Positions 23,063 to 32,646 of a DNA stretch of 64,000 bases are shown here, piece by piece (the stretch's first letter is position 1; each line of letters opens with the position of its first letter). The DNA lies in the NCBI GenBank assembly GCA_910584785.1, contig CAJUDX010000005.1, positions 1-64,000 on the forward strand, read 5' to 3'. Below the pieces are notes generated by a model that did no database searches, was not told where the DNA came from, and was given only the letters and a program-made list of their open reading frames with translations. This DNA comes from an uncultured Lachnospiraceae bacterium. Lineage in GTDB: Bacteria > Bacillota > Clostridia > Lachnospirales > Lachnospiraceae. The position numbers and the translations under genes were made by a program.

Positions 23063-25561
23063 TTACGGTCTGCCTTCTATCCCCACCACGGCAAGCACAG
23101 GAAGGGAAATATCAGGGAGGTATTCTTTATCATAGGCGTATTTTACGGTCAGCTTATTTTCATCGGAAAGATAATTTTCCAGCTGCCAGCCCAGAAAATC
23201 CTTCTGTCCGCTCTCCATCTGGTCATAGTTTCCGGTGCGGTAATTATAAAAATACATTTCACCGTCAAACAAGGGGAAACTCCCGTACTTGGGATTTTCC
23301 AAAAACTCCTCTGATACCGAAAGAAAACTGAGTTTTTTCACCGTTATCCCCCTGCCTAAATCGTATTCCAGAGTCAAAGGCGACATACCATCCATAGTAT
23401 TCTTTTCTGCACTGTAAGCACCGTGAATCACCCTGGGCTGGCGCTCTAAGGAAGTATGATAGACCTGATTTCCCTCCCGGCGATCCGTTTCTAAGGTCGC
23501 AGTATAAAGGGAAAAGCCTCTGACATCATTGTCCTCACTAAGAAAAAGGCCCTCTTTCTTCTCCTTAACAGGAAAGGCAATCACCCTTGCCCCGTTCTGA
23601 TAACCAGTTAAAAGATTATCCAGATAAAATCTGAGCACATTCGATCGATTGACTGCCGTCCTGTATTCCTCGGAATCCACATCAGCCTGGGTAAACTGAT
23701 ACCCTCCACTTATCCGGTCAGCCGTAATATAAGAACTTGCCTTGGGATAGTATAACACGGGCAATTCCTCAAGCTTTACCGTTTCCCCAGCCTTTATTTC
23801 ATCAATCACCACCATGGCTCCGGAACACAGAACTGCCGCCTGCTCCAGGTCAATTTCCAAATCATTCGTTATCTCGCCGGACAATTTTCCGTCAAAACTG
23901 TACACCTTTCCCTTTAATCCCCGATGCTCATGATTTTCCGATCGCTTTTCCAGATGAAAATAATTCGGAGAAAAGGCTCCCACATCCCTTGCCGTAAAGC
24001 GTATTCCCTCTTCCTTATAGGCAATGCGGATATTTGGCGATTCCTCCCCGGTGAACCGGGAAACAGAAGAAGTATTTCCCTGCATCCGGGTAATGGGGCG
24101 AATATCATATGAAGGGTCCAGCCAGACAGAAAACGGGCGGTTATAGGGTGTCTGTATATTAAGATAGGTGGACTCGACAATCGTATCCTTGGTGTAATCC
24201 TGAATCGAAGCATAATGAAAAAACGTATCCTCAAATCTGGTTCTGCTGCTCATCAGATAAATCAGCCCGCTGCAAAGCAGGGAGAGCAAAATAACCAGAC
24301 GATGATAGTAGGCGCGCAGGCCCCTCTGCTTCAGGAAAAAGTACAGGCCTGGCCCAGCCAGAAGAATATAGGCAAAAATCACCACAACATATAAAGAAAT
24401 CTGCGGAAGCTTATCAATTGCTCCGGCATTCATAACCCCCTGGACTTCCCAGTAAGTATTATAGCCATTGTCAAAAAGGTAATTGGAAAGTTCCTGGATA
24501 CGCGCCTCACCCAAGAGGCTGGTAAATAACTTATCGACGTAGGCATGTTCTGTACAAAAGCTGCTGATATCCGAAAAATCATAAACTGCCACAGCCACCA
24601 TTCCCTTTTCCCGGTTAACTGCAGTGAGAACAGGAAGGCCCTGGCTGGACAGCACATCGATTCCATCGGTAATTTCCACCTTGGTCGTCATCAGAGGAAG
24701 TCTGACATCCTCCGGCCCGTAAATAGCAAACTCCTGCCCCATATCCAAAATTCTCTCTTCAGGGTCCGGCAATTCACCCTTAATCTCATTTTCCAGAAAA
24801 GTCTCCACTGCCTCCTGCCCGCCTGCGCCAGTTCCCAGAAGAAGGATTCCCCCCCGGCTCACCCACTCCTTAATCGTTTCGATCTGGGCAATGGAAAGAC
24901 GGCGAATATCATAATTTGTGATTAAAAGCACATCCAGCTGATCCAGCCCTGCCGCCTGCTCGGAAATACTTCCGGCAACCATGGTGCAGGTTCGGGTGAG
25001 AAGGGTGCTGTAGTGAATCCCCACACCGTTTAAGTACTCTAATTTATCCTGCGAATCGCTCAGGGTACCAATCAAAAGCTCCGGCGTATCCTGCCGGATA
25101 TTCACCTTTAGCCGCTTTTTTACAATACTGTTTTCCTCTTCGTCATACAGCTGAACATAGAGCTGATCGGAGCGCAGCCCCAGGGGAATGTTTAAATTAA
25201 TTTGCCTTGTCTCCTCCCCGGAAAGAATGACTGGATAAGCATATTCGAAAATTTTATCGTCCGCCTCCATGGAGATCACCGCCACTTTACCCGAAAACCC
25301 TTCCTCCCGCTGATTCGTCAGAGTAATATACACAGGAAGGTAACGCCCGCCCTTTGCCATATTATCATAGCCGTAGCTGGCCTCCATCGCCACCGGAGCG
25401 TTTTTATAGCCATAGGCAGCATTTACCTCTTGTGCGTCTGTTGCCCAGGCGCAAAAACCCCCGCTCATCATCGCCCCGGCAAAGCAAAGAAAGGCAAGAA
25501 CGACTCCCATCGCCCTTGCCAACCCTTTTCCGGCTCTTTTTTTCTTACCTTTCATTTCCAT
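23063..25561 (-). CDS. Large membrane-anchored extracytoplasmic protein of a kinase-ABC operon
   Basis: An 832-residue protein. A signal sequence (about residues 10-40, ending CAWATDA) leads into an ectodomain with a beta region and a glutamine-amidotransferase-like fold (DVLLITNYDIRRLS and SRGGILLLGTGAGG, about 210-246). Two membrane helices follow (about 386-410 and 421-438), and then a second ectodomain of about 390 residues with beta-rich character. The catalytic cysteine expected of a true amidotransferase is not seen in the elbow, so that domain is likely structural. The gene overlaps the kinase stop (TGATG) and precedes the ABC genes, so it is probably a partner or sensor of the transporter. 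Confidence 0.65.
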   Translation of the reverse strand: MEMKGKKKRAGKGLARAMGVVLAFLCFAGAMMSGGFCAWATDAQEVNAAYGYKNAPVAMEASYGYDNMAKGGRYLPVYITLTNQREEGFSGKVAVISMEADDKIFEYAYPVILSGEETRQINLNIPLGLRSDQLYVQLYDEEENSIVKKRLKVNIRQDTPELLIGTLSDSQDKLEYLNGVGIHYSTLLTRTCTMVAGSISEQAAGLDQLDVLLITNYDIRRLSIAQIETIKEWVSRGGILLLGTGAGGQEAVETFLENEIKGELPDPEERILDMGQEFAIYGPEDVRLPLMTTKVEITDGIDVLSSQGLPVLTAVNREKGMVAVAVYDFSDISSFCTEHAYVDKLFTSLLGEARIQELSNYLFDNGYNTYWEVQGVMNAGAIDKLPQISLYVVVIFAYILLAGPGLYFFLKQRGLRAYYHRLVILLSLLCSGLIYLMSSRTRFEDTFFHYASIQDYTKDTIVESTYLNIQTPYNRPFSVWLDPSYDIRPITRMQGNTSSVSRFTGEESPNIRIAYKEEGIRFTARDVGAFSPNYFHLEKRSENHEHRGLKGKVYSFDGKLSGEITNDLEIDLEQAAVLCSGAMVVIDEIKAGETVKLEELPVLYYPKASSYITADRISGGYQFTQADVDSEEYRTAVNRSNVLRFYLDNLLTGYQNGARVIAFPVKEKKEGLFLSEDNDVRGFSLYTATLETDRREGNQVYHTSLERQPRVIHGAYSAEKNTMDGMSPLTLEYDLGRGITVKKLSFLSVSEEFLENPKYGSFPLFDGEMYFYNYRTGNYDQMESGQKDFLGWQLENYLSDENKLTVKYAYDKEYLPDISLPVLAVVGIEGRP

Positions 25562-26706
25562 CAGCCAATCTCTCCAAAATTTTCCTTGTTGATATCAAAA
25601 TTTACTTTAAGCTTCACCGTAAAAACGGTTCCATTTAACCCGCTGGAAACCTGAATGCTTCCGCCATGCATATCGACAACATTTTTGGCAATCGCAAGGC
25701 CAAGGCCAGTCCCGCCTGTGCTGGCTGAGCGCGACTGCTCCACCCGGTAGAATTTATTAAAAATCAGGGGAAGCTCCTCGGAGGGAATAACATGACCATA
25801 ATTAGTAATAGATACCGTAGCCAGATCTTCCCCTCCCTCAACGCTTACCTCGATCCGCTTTCCATCGGCTCCATATTTAATTGCATTATTAATCAGGTTA
25901 TCAAACAGCCGGGCAAGCAAATTTGCATCAGCAGAAATCGTCAGCACAGGGACATTTGAAGTCAACTCATAGGTTAAGTTTTTATCGGCAAAACTGGGAT
26001 AAAACTCTTCTAACAGCTGACCAAGCAGTTTAATTAAATCCACTGACGCCACCTTCATCGACACCTTTCCATAGGTCATCTTTGTAAAGCCAAATAAATC
26101 TTCAATCAGCTTTTCCAGACGTTTTGCCTTCGTAAAAGCAATGTCTATGTACTTCTGCGAAACCTCTGGTGTCGACACGCCATTCCGGCTGTTGGAAAGA
26201 AGTTCAAGGTAGCCGATAATGGAGGTTAAAGGAGTGCGGAGGTCATGGGCAATATTGGTTATCAGCTCATTTTTTGTCCGTTCTGCCTCCCTCTCCTTAT
26301 CCATCAGCTCCCGGATATTCTCTGCCAGCTTATTCAGGTTTGCTGCCATCTCGGAAAGCTCATCATCTCCGATAACATCTAACGATGTATTCAAATCCCC
26401 CTCCGATATCGTCTGCATGGCCCTGGAAATCTCCCGCATATATTTCATACTCCTGCGCTGAAGGAGCAGAAAGGAAATGGAAAAAACAATAATTCCGAAA
26501 AACACATAAAGGAGTACACGGATCAGTTCTTCTGAACCGCCCTCCCCTCCAAAAAAAACTGCTCTTCCCGTCTCCCGCAGGTAGCGGGAAATAATGGAAA
26601 GGTTGGTGAGGAAAAAGATTTCCGCCATACAGGCAATCAAGGTGCTGTAACCGATATTTTCTGCCATATGCCAATAAAAGCTTCTGCTAACATCCCTATT
26701 TTTCAA
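25561..26706 (-). CDS. Sensor histidine kinase
   Basis: A 381-residue membrane kinase with two N-terminal helices (about 20-40 and 62-82), separated by only a short external loop, so it may sense within the membrane. A HAMP-like linker and a HisKA domain follow, with phospho-acceptor His154 in NIAHDLRTPLTS. The HATPase domain shows NAIKYGADG, ITNYGHVI, FNKFYRVEQSRS and GGTGLGLAI. The start appears to be TTG 26706, overlapping the regulator stop and preceded by AGGA. The chemistry and operon indicate it phosphorylates the regulator encoded just upstream. Confidence 0.93.
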   Translation of the reverse strand: MKNRDVSRSFYWHMAENIGYSTLIACMAEIFFLTNLSIISRYLRETGRAVFFGGEGGSEELIRVLLYVFFGIIVFSISFLLLQRRSMKYMREISRAMQTISEGDLNTSLDVIGDDELSEMAANLNKLAENIRELMDKEREAERTKNELITNIAHDLRTPLTSIIGYLELLSNSRNGVSTPEVSQKYIDIAFTKAKRLEKLIEDLFGFTKMTYGKVSMKVASVDLIKLLGQLLEEFYPSFADKNLTYELTSNVPVLTISADANLLARLFDNLINNAIKYGADGKRIEVSVEGGEDLATVSITNYGHVIPSEELPLIFNKFYRVEQSRSASTGGTGLGLAIAKNVVDMHGGSIQVSSGLNGTVFTVKLKVNFDINKENFGEIG

Positions 26707-27400
26707 TCTTATATCCTACTCCCCATACTGTGGTGATTATCTTATTTTGCCTGGTATCTTCCTTCATCTTTCCCCGCAGCCGACGGATATGTACCATAAC
26801 GGTATTATTCGCTTCATACACTTTTTCATTCCAAACATTTTCAAAAATTTCATCCGTACTGAACACCCGCCCCGGATTTGAGGCCAGCAAGTATAAAATA
26901 TCAAACTCAATGGGAGTAAGCTTAATTTCCTCTCCCTCAACCGTCACCTTATGATTATCCTTGTTGATCGTCAGACCCTTAATGGAGATTTCATTCTTCC
27001 CCGAATCATGGACATTACTGTTAGGATTTAACTGGGTATAGCGGCGAAGCTGGGATTTTACCCTGGCGGTCAGCTCCAATGGATTAAACGGCTTTGTCAC
27101 ATAGTCATCCGCCCCTGTCCCAAGCCCCAGGATTTTATCTAAATCCGTGGACTTGGCACTGAGCATGATAATGGGAATATTATTATTTTCCCGGATCTTT
27201 TTACACATCTCCAAACCATTCATTCCCGGCATCATAATATCCAGCAAAACCAAATGAACCTCTTCCCTTCCAAGAATTTCCAGTCCTTCTTCTGCATTAT
27301 TCGCCTTCAATACCTTATAACCATCACTGACCAGATAAATTTCAATTAAATCCGCAATTTCCTGTTCATCATCCACCACTAAAATGCGGGTTTCCTGCAT
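26696..27400 (-). CDS. OmpR/PhoB-family response regulator
   Basis: A 234-residue response regulator. The receiver has the acidic pair Asp10/Asp11, phospho-acceptor Asp54 in LVLLDIMMPG, and Lys103 in TKPFNPLEL. A C-terminal winged helix (about 130-234) ends in the typical VWGVGYKIEK. I choose ATG 27400, preceded by GGAGGGG, instead of an upstream in-frame start. It heads the five-gene operon with the kinase, the 832-residue protein and the ABC transporter, which it probably controls. The architecture is close to VanR- and BceR-type regulators. Confidence 0.95.
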   Translation of the reverse strand: MQETRILVVDDEQEIADLIEIYLVSDGYKVLKANNAEEGLEILGREEVHLVLLDIMMPGMNGLEMCKKIRENNNIPIIMLSAKSTDLDKILGLGTGADDYVTKPFNPLELTARVKSQLRRYTQLNPNSNVHDSGKNEISIKGLTINKDNHKVTVEGEEIKLTPIEFDILYLLASNPGRVFSTDEIFENVWNEKVYEANNTVMVHIRRLRGKMKEDTRQNKIITTVWGVGYKIEK

Positions 27401-27560
27401 GTTTGCCCCTCCTTCTCTTTCGCTTTTTATTATTAAACGAGCCAGAACATGTTCTGACTTCATTCTTTTCCCTTCTCTTTTACACCAAGTATAGCTTTTG
27501 CCCCTGCCAGAATCTATAGGAGGTTATTGGATAGTATCATTAACCTGGTTCAGACGCCAA

Positions 27561-29720
27561 TTATATCTGGCCCTCCACCGGGATAAAGACCCTGGTGCTA
27601 ATCGGGTCGGGGTCCAGCTTTTTCCTGGCCTCCTTCGCCAGATGCACCGCTTCCTGGCAGAACTGCTCCTGGGAATTAACTAAAACCTTGCCCCGCTTAT
27701 CGGGCTTTTCGTAACTTCCATCCGGCAAAAGTACATGTGCCTTGACATTATCCTCCAATTCAACCTCTAAAATGTGAAAAACCTCTTCCTTAAGCTTTTC
27801 ATCCTCCACCGGGAATACGATCTCCACACGCTTGTCCAAGTTTCTTGGCATCCAGTCAGCGCTTCCCATAAACAACTGTCCCATGCCGTCATTTTCAAAA
27901 TAGAAAATCCTGCTGTGCTCCAGGAAATTTCCCACAATCGAGCGGACGGTAATCGTTTCGCTTAATCCGGGAACCCCCGCCTTTAAGCAGCAGATTCCCC
28001 GGATAATTAAATCAATCTTTACCCCTGCACAGGAAGCCTCATAGAGGGCGGCAATAATTTCCTTATCGCAGAGGGAGTTCATTTTGGCAATGATTCTCGC
28101 CTTTTTTCCCTCTCTTGCGTTTGCCGCTTCCCTGCGGATCAGGCGCATAAAGTGATTCCGCAGCCAGATCGGTGCCACCGCCAGGCGATTCCAGCTCAAC
28201 GGTTCCGAATAGCCGGAAAGCATATTAAATACCGCCGTGGCATCCTCGCCCACTAAAGGATTACAGGTCATCAGGCCGCAGTCCGTGTAAAGCTTGGCAG
28301 TGGAATCATTATAATTTCCCGTGCCCAGATGAACATAACGGCGGATACCGTCCTCCTCCCGCCGAACTACCAGGGTAATCTTCGAATGGGTCTTTAAACC
28401 CAGTAAGCCATAAATAACATGACACCCCGCCTGCTCAAGCTTTTTGGCCCAAAGGATATTATTTTCCTCGTCAAAACGCGCCTTTAGTTCGACCAGAACA
28501 GATACCTGCTTTCCATTATCGGCCGCAGCAGCCAGGGCAGCGATAATCGGCGAATTTCCACTGACCCGGTACAAAGTCTGCTTAATCGCCAATACTTCCG
28601 GATCTTTCGACGCAGCCCGGACAAAATTCACCACTGGATCAAAGGTCTGGTAGGGATGGTGAAGTAAAATATCTCCTTTGCGGATATTGGCAAAAATATC
28701 TTCATCATTCATCAGGGCAGGAACCGGCTGAGGTGTATAGCGCTCGGCCTTTAAATTATCAAATCCCGTCAGCCCGCCGTACATTTTCATTAAAAAAGTC
28801 AAATCCAGCGGTCCGTTAATCGCAAAGATATCCTCTGCGCTCACCGCTAATTCTTTCCGAAGAATCTTTAACAGCTGCTTATCCACCTTTTCCTCAACTT
28901 CCAGACGGATAACCTCGCCCCACTGGCGCTTTTTCAGCTGCTTTTGGATCTCCTGCAGAAGATCCTCCGCCTCCTCCTCAATCGTAAGGTCTGCATTGCG
29001 CATAATCCGAAAAGGACTTGCCGCCAGAATATCATAATTTAAGAACAAAGTCTGCATATTCTTCTCGATGATCTGCTCCAGAAGAATCACATTCCTTATC
29101 TCCAGCCCGTCCTTTCCCGCAGAAACCGGAAGTTCGACAAACCGCGGAAGCACGGAAGGCACCTGAACCATGGCAAATTCCGGCGCTTCATCCCCCTTTT
29201 TCTTTTTTAACAGGGCGGCAATATTCAGCGTTTTATTTCTGACTAAAGGAAATGGGCGGGAGGAATCAAAGGCCATCGGCGTCAGCACGGGATAGACATT
29301 TTCCTCAAAGTACTGATCCACAAACTTTCTCTGCTCCTTATTTAATGCCTCATAGTCCTCGATAATCTTTAGCCCCTGCTGCTTTAACGCCGGCACCAAG
29401 GAACGGTTATAGGTGGAATACTGCTGATTCACCAGTTCATGGGTTTTCTGCGAAATCTTTTCCAGCTGTTCTTCCGGCTTTAATCCGGCGATATCCGGCT
29501 TATCGTACTTTGCATGAACCATATCCTTTAGCGAAGCCACACGAACCATAAAAAACTCATCCAGGTTCGAGGCTGTAATACTTAAAAACTTCAGCCGTTC
29601 AAATAAAGGAAGACTCTTATCTCGCGCCTCGCTTAATACCCGGTAATTAAATTCCAGCCAGCTTAATTCCCGGTTCACGTAATTTCTCGGTTCTAAAAAA
29701 TTAACACTGCTCTCCGCCAT
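27561..29720 (-). CDS. ppk1: Polyphosphate kinase 1
   Basis: A 719-residue PPK1, which polymerises the gamma phosphate of ATP into inorganic polyphosphate. The N-terminal domain starts NRELSWLEFNYRVLSEA, the head domain contains NLDEFFMVRVA, and the two phospholipase-D-like C domains contain the catalytic histidine region LLGLKTHSKI and LGTGNYNDSTAKLYTD. The C1/C2 arrangement and length are standard. AAGGAGG precedes the ATG. It starts three bases after the exopolyphosphatase gene ends, so synthesis and breakdown of polyphosphate are encoded as a unit. Confidence 0.97.
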   Translation of the reverse strand: MAESSVNFLEPRNYVNRELSWLEFNYRVLSEARDKSLPLFERLKFLSITASNLDEFFMVRVASLKDMVHAKYDKPDIAGLKPEEQLEKISQKTHELVNQQYSTYNRSLVPALKQQGLKIIEDYEALNKEQRKFVDQYFEENVYPVLTPMAFDSSRPFPLVRNKTLNIAALLKKKKGDEAPEFAMVQVPSVLPRFVELPVSAGKDGLEIRNVILLEQIIEKNMQTLFLNYDILAASPFRIMRNADLTIEEEAEDLLQEIQKQLKKRQWGEVIRLEVEEKVDKQLLKILRKELAVSAEDIFAINGPLDLTFLMKMYGGLTGFDNLKAERYTPQPVPALMNDEDIFANIRKGDILLHHPYQTFDPVVNFVRAASKDPEVLAIKQTLYRVSGNSPIIAALAAAADNGKQVSVLVELKARFDEENNILWAKKLEQAGCHVIYGLLGLKTHSKITLVVRREEDGIRRYVHLGTGNYNDSTAKLYTDCGLMTCNPLVGEDATAVFNMLSGYSEPLSWNRLAVAPIWLRNHFMRLIRREAANAREGKKARIIAKMNSLCDKEIIAALYEASCAGVKIDLIIRGICCLKAGVPGLSETITVRSIVGNFLEHSRIFYFENDGMGQLFMGSADWMPRNLDKRVEIVFPVEDEKLKEEVFHILEVELEDNVKAHVLLPDGSYEKPDKRGKVLVNSQEQFCQEAVHLAKEARKKLDPDPISTRVFIPVEGQI

Positions 29721-29722
29721 GA

Positions 29723-31297
29723 CTAATTCCTCCTTTTATGCTTTAATACCGGACGGATTCCAAAAATCTCCTCAAAGAAATCCGATTTCTGCTGGAAAGA
29801 CATCTGCTCCAGGAGAATCTCTCCCGGATAGTCCGTGGTAATCACCAGCTGTTCGTCGCGCACTGCCATCCTGCACCCGGAAAGTTTCTGCTGATGGCTG
29901 CGATCCATGGAATTTGCCAGACGAAGAATTGCAGTCAGCTTGGCGATCTTAATCGTAATATCATTGACACTCAGCGACCCCCCGGATACTTCCCGGTCAA
30001 TATCCGTTTCCAGCTGAATCTGGTTATAATCAAAATCCCGGATATTATAGCGGACAACATTGGCAATAATTTCTCTCTCCAGGTGACTTAAGCCAATAAT
30101 CTCTGTGGACATAATAATATTATACGCACATTCGTTTGCATCGCGGATACTGATAAACTTCCCGCAGGCGTGAAGTAAAACCGCAATCCGCAAAAGCAGC
30201 CGATCCCTGGATGTCATGCCATGATACCTGCGTATAGCATCAAAAATATCCATCGCGTGAATTTCTAAAATCTGGTTATGGCTGGTATGACATTTATAGC
30301 GCTTTGCCATATTCTTTGAAGCTGCCAGAATATCATTTTCAAAGCTGTGCTTGAACTTCACCTGGCGAGAATTTTCCGCATACTCCGCCGCCATACCGTC
30401 GCACAGGCGAATCCCCGGAAGCCAGAACTGCTCCGCCCCTGTAATTTCCAATATCCGTTTATAAATAATAGCACTGGGCATCATCAGCTCCGCATAGGTC
30501 TCATTGACACCAAATAAATCCTCCATCTGCTGTAAGCTCATATGGAACAGGGCGTCATAAAACCGGTTGACATCCTCCGCTGTCATCCGATCCGGCATCT
30601 TTTTGTCCACAGCTATCATCTGCTTATAAAGTGAAAGTGCATTATCTCCAATACCGATTAAGTTTTTAATATCCCTGTCCTTTAAATACATCTTCCGAAA
30701 GGTAAACAGCTCATTGTCCACAAGCTCCCGGATAATCGCCTGGTGCATTTTGACATTCGTGGGAATCCGCGAAATCAAATCCCTGATCTTTAAGGCCCCC
30801 AGAGGAAGGTTCTGCGTCGTCACCAGTGCATCCTTATCAAACAGCGACAGCTGCATACTGCCAAACCCCACATCCACAATCGCTGTACCCTTTTGAATTA
30901 TGGTGTTAAATTCATGATCCTTAGAGGCAATCGCTTTATAACTTAAAAAACGCTGTTCGGAATTACTGATCAGCTTAATCTCTAAACCAGTGCGCACCAG
31001 AATCTGATCCAAAATAATCTGATTATTTTTTGCCTCCCGCAAGGCGCTGGTCGCATAGGCGGTGTAAGCCGATACACGGTAACTTTTCATAATATTCGAA
31101 AATTCCTTCAGCACCTGGCAGAGTTCCTCCACCATCTCGTAACTAATCTTTCCCAAACCATAAGAATCCCTGCCCAGGGCAATGACATGACGTACATGGT
31201 CAATGGAACGGATTCCCGTCTTATTCGAAATTTCATAAATTCCCAGCTCCACTTCAAAGGAGCCTACATCAATTGCTGCAAAAGTTTGAATTGCCAT
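29723..31297 (-). CDS. ppx: Exopolyphosphatase / pppGpp phosphatase family protein
   Basis: A 524-residue Ppx/GppA protein. The N-terminal ASKHA fold begins FAAIDVGSFEVELGIYEI, with the second phosphate motif AIVDVGFGSMQLSLF. The C-terminal HD-type domain includes LLHACGKFI and YNIIMSTEIIGLS. It should hydrolyse terminal phosphate from polyphosphate or act on pppGpp; the sequence alone does not separate these. The usual Gly-Gly-Ser/Thr of the second motif is replaced by GFGSMQ, a mild deviation. It lies directly before ppk1 and after the AAA ATPase gene on the same strand. Confidence 0.92.
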   Translation of the reverse strand: MAIQTFAAIDVGSFEVELGIYEISNKTGIRSIDHVRHVIALGRDSYGLGKISYEMVEELCQVLKEFSNIMKSYRVSAYTAYATSALREAKNNQIILDQILVRTGLEIKLISNSEQRFLSYKAIASKDHEFNTIIQKGTAIVDVGFGSMQLSLFDKDALVTTQNLPLGALKIRDLISRIPTNVKMHQAIIRELVDNELFTFRKMYLKDRDIKNLIGIGDNALSLYKQMIAVDKKMPDRMTAEDVNRFYDALFHMSLQQMEDLFGVNETYAELMMPSAIIYKRILEITGAEQFWLPGIRLCDGMAAEYAENSRQVKFKHSFENDILAASKNMAKRYKCHTSHNQILEIHAMDIFDAIRRYHGMTSRDRLLLRIAVLLHACGKFISIRDANECAYNIIMSTEIIGLSHLEREIIANVVRYNIRDFDYNQIQLETDIDREVSGGSLSVNDITIKIAKLTAILRLANSMDRSHQQKLSGCRMAVRDEQLVITTDYPGEILLEQMSFQQKSDFFEEIFGIRPVLKHKRRN

Positions 31298-31353
31298 ACT
31301 CTCCTCATCTCTCCCTTATGTTTGGTAATTCCTTATGTACTGTATTCGCTGCT

Positions 31354-32622
31354 TCACTCCCTCATTAAGAGATGCGTAATAAACTGTGCCGCTGTCCTCC
31401 CTGACAGCCCGCCATGGCTCAGTTCCCACTGATTTGCCCTTAATAAAAGCTCATCCTCCGGCAGCAAAATCCCTTTCCGCGCCGCCAGCACCTTAACGAT
31501 TTCCTTAAATTCCTTCGGCTCCGGCGCCCCAAAGTATATCGTCTGACCAAATCGGGCTACCAGAGAAAGCTTTTCCTGCACCGTATCATTGGCATGGATT
31601 TCATCGTCAGAAAGCTGCCGTTTATCGCGGAAGCTCTCTTTTATCAGATGGCGGCGGTTGGAAGTGGCATAAATCAGGACATTTTTCGGCTTCTTGCCCA
31701 AACCGCCCTCGATAATTGCTTTTAAATACTTATATTCCAGTTCAAATTCTTCAAAAGATAAATCATCCATGTAAATAATAAATTTATAATTCCTGTCCTT
31801 AACCTGCTCCAAAATATCAGAAAGCGCCCTGAACTGGTGCTTATATACTTCAATCATCCGAAGTCCCCGATCGTAATACTGGTTTAAAATCGCCTTAATG
31901 CTGGAAGATTTTCCTGTCCCGGCGTCCCCATAGAGCAGGACATTATTTGCCTCCCGGCCCTCGATAAACGCCTCTGTATTTTCCACCAGCTTCTGCTTCT
32001 GCAGCTCGTACCCCACCAGATCTTCCAGCCGAATGTGCTCAATGCTGGTAATCGGGTCAATATAGGCCTGTTCATCCTTTTCCAGTATCCGAAACGCCTT
32101 ATTCAGCCCGAATTTCCCCACGCCAAATTCCTTATAAAACTGTGTAATCTCGCGCTGGAAAGCAGCGACATCTTCTGCCCTTTCCAGAGAAATCGCCAGC
32201 TCCACGATCCGGTCGCGAATCCGCTTATTAAAGACGCGGCTGTTTTCCTTTGCAGCACGATAGTCCGCAATCAAATTCCAGATTCCTGTTTCGGATTCCC
32301 TGTCCAGCACCCGGATATCATAATCAAAAAGTTCTTTCATCATCTGGAAATCATGACGTGCCAGGGCATCTAAGGACCCGCCTGCCGGGCCTGAAATCTC
32401 ACAGGAAGTACTATAAGCGTTTTCATGATTTGCCAGGCAAAAAGCTAAGAAACAGTGGTAGAGATTACCCTGAAAGCCATAAGTAACCGCCAGCTCAATT
32501 AACTGGTTCATACAGGAAAAGCGCCGATCCTCCGGTCCTCTTTCGGTAAGAAGGGATTCCATATCCTCAAAAAGCTGCTGATAGCGCAGCCCCCGGTATA
32601 AAATTAATTCATGTGTTTTCAT
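31354..32622 (-). CDS. DUF815-family AAA+ ATPase
   Basis: A 422-residue ATPase. The N-terminal 200 residues are helical and unassigned. The ATPase core then has Walker A LLYGDAGTGKSSS, Walker B KFIIYMDDLSFEEFE and a sensor-like VLIYATSNRRHLI. This order matches the DUF815 family, whose function is unknown but which is widespread in Clostridia and proteobacteria. I choose ATG 32622 because GAGG precedes it, whereas the ATG at 32634 has no ribosome binding site. It lies 24 bases after pheA and before ppx. No nucleic-acid-binding domain is visible. Confidence 0.82.
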   Translation of the reverse strand: MKTHELILYRGLRYQQLFEDMESLLTERGPEDRRFSCMNQLIELAVTYGFQGNLYHCFLAFCLANHENAYSTSCEISGPAGGSLDALARHDFQMMKELFDYDIRVLDRESETGIWNLIADYRAAKENSRVFNKRIRDRIVELAISLERAEDVAAFQREITQFYKEFGVGKFGLNKAFRILEKDEQAYIDPITSIEHIRLEDLVGYELQKQKLVENTEAFIEGREANNVLLYGDAGTGKSSSIKAILNQYYDRGLRMIEVYKHQFRALSDILEQVKDRNYKFIIYMDDLSFEEFELEYKYLKAIIEGGLGKKPKNVLIYATSNRRHLIKESFRDKRQLSDDEIHANDTVQEKLSLVARFGQTIYFGAPEPKEFKEIVKVLAARKGILLPEDELLLRANQWELSHGGLSGRTAAQFITHLLMRE

Positions 32623-32646
32623 CGCTTGCCTCATTTTTATGTAGTT

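Noticed and set aside
23063..25561. Calling the 832-residue protein a glutamine amidotransferase
   Set aside because: Only the fold-like segment is recognisable; the nucleophilic cysteine elbow is not visible and the protein is membrane anchored and extracytoplasmic.
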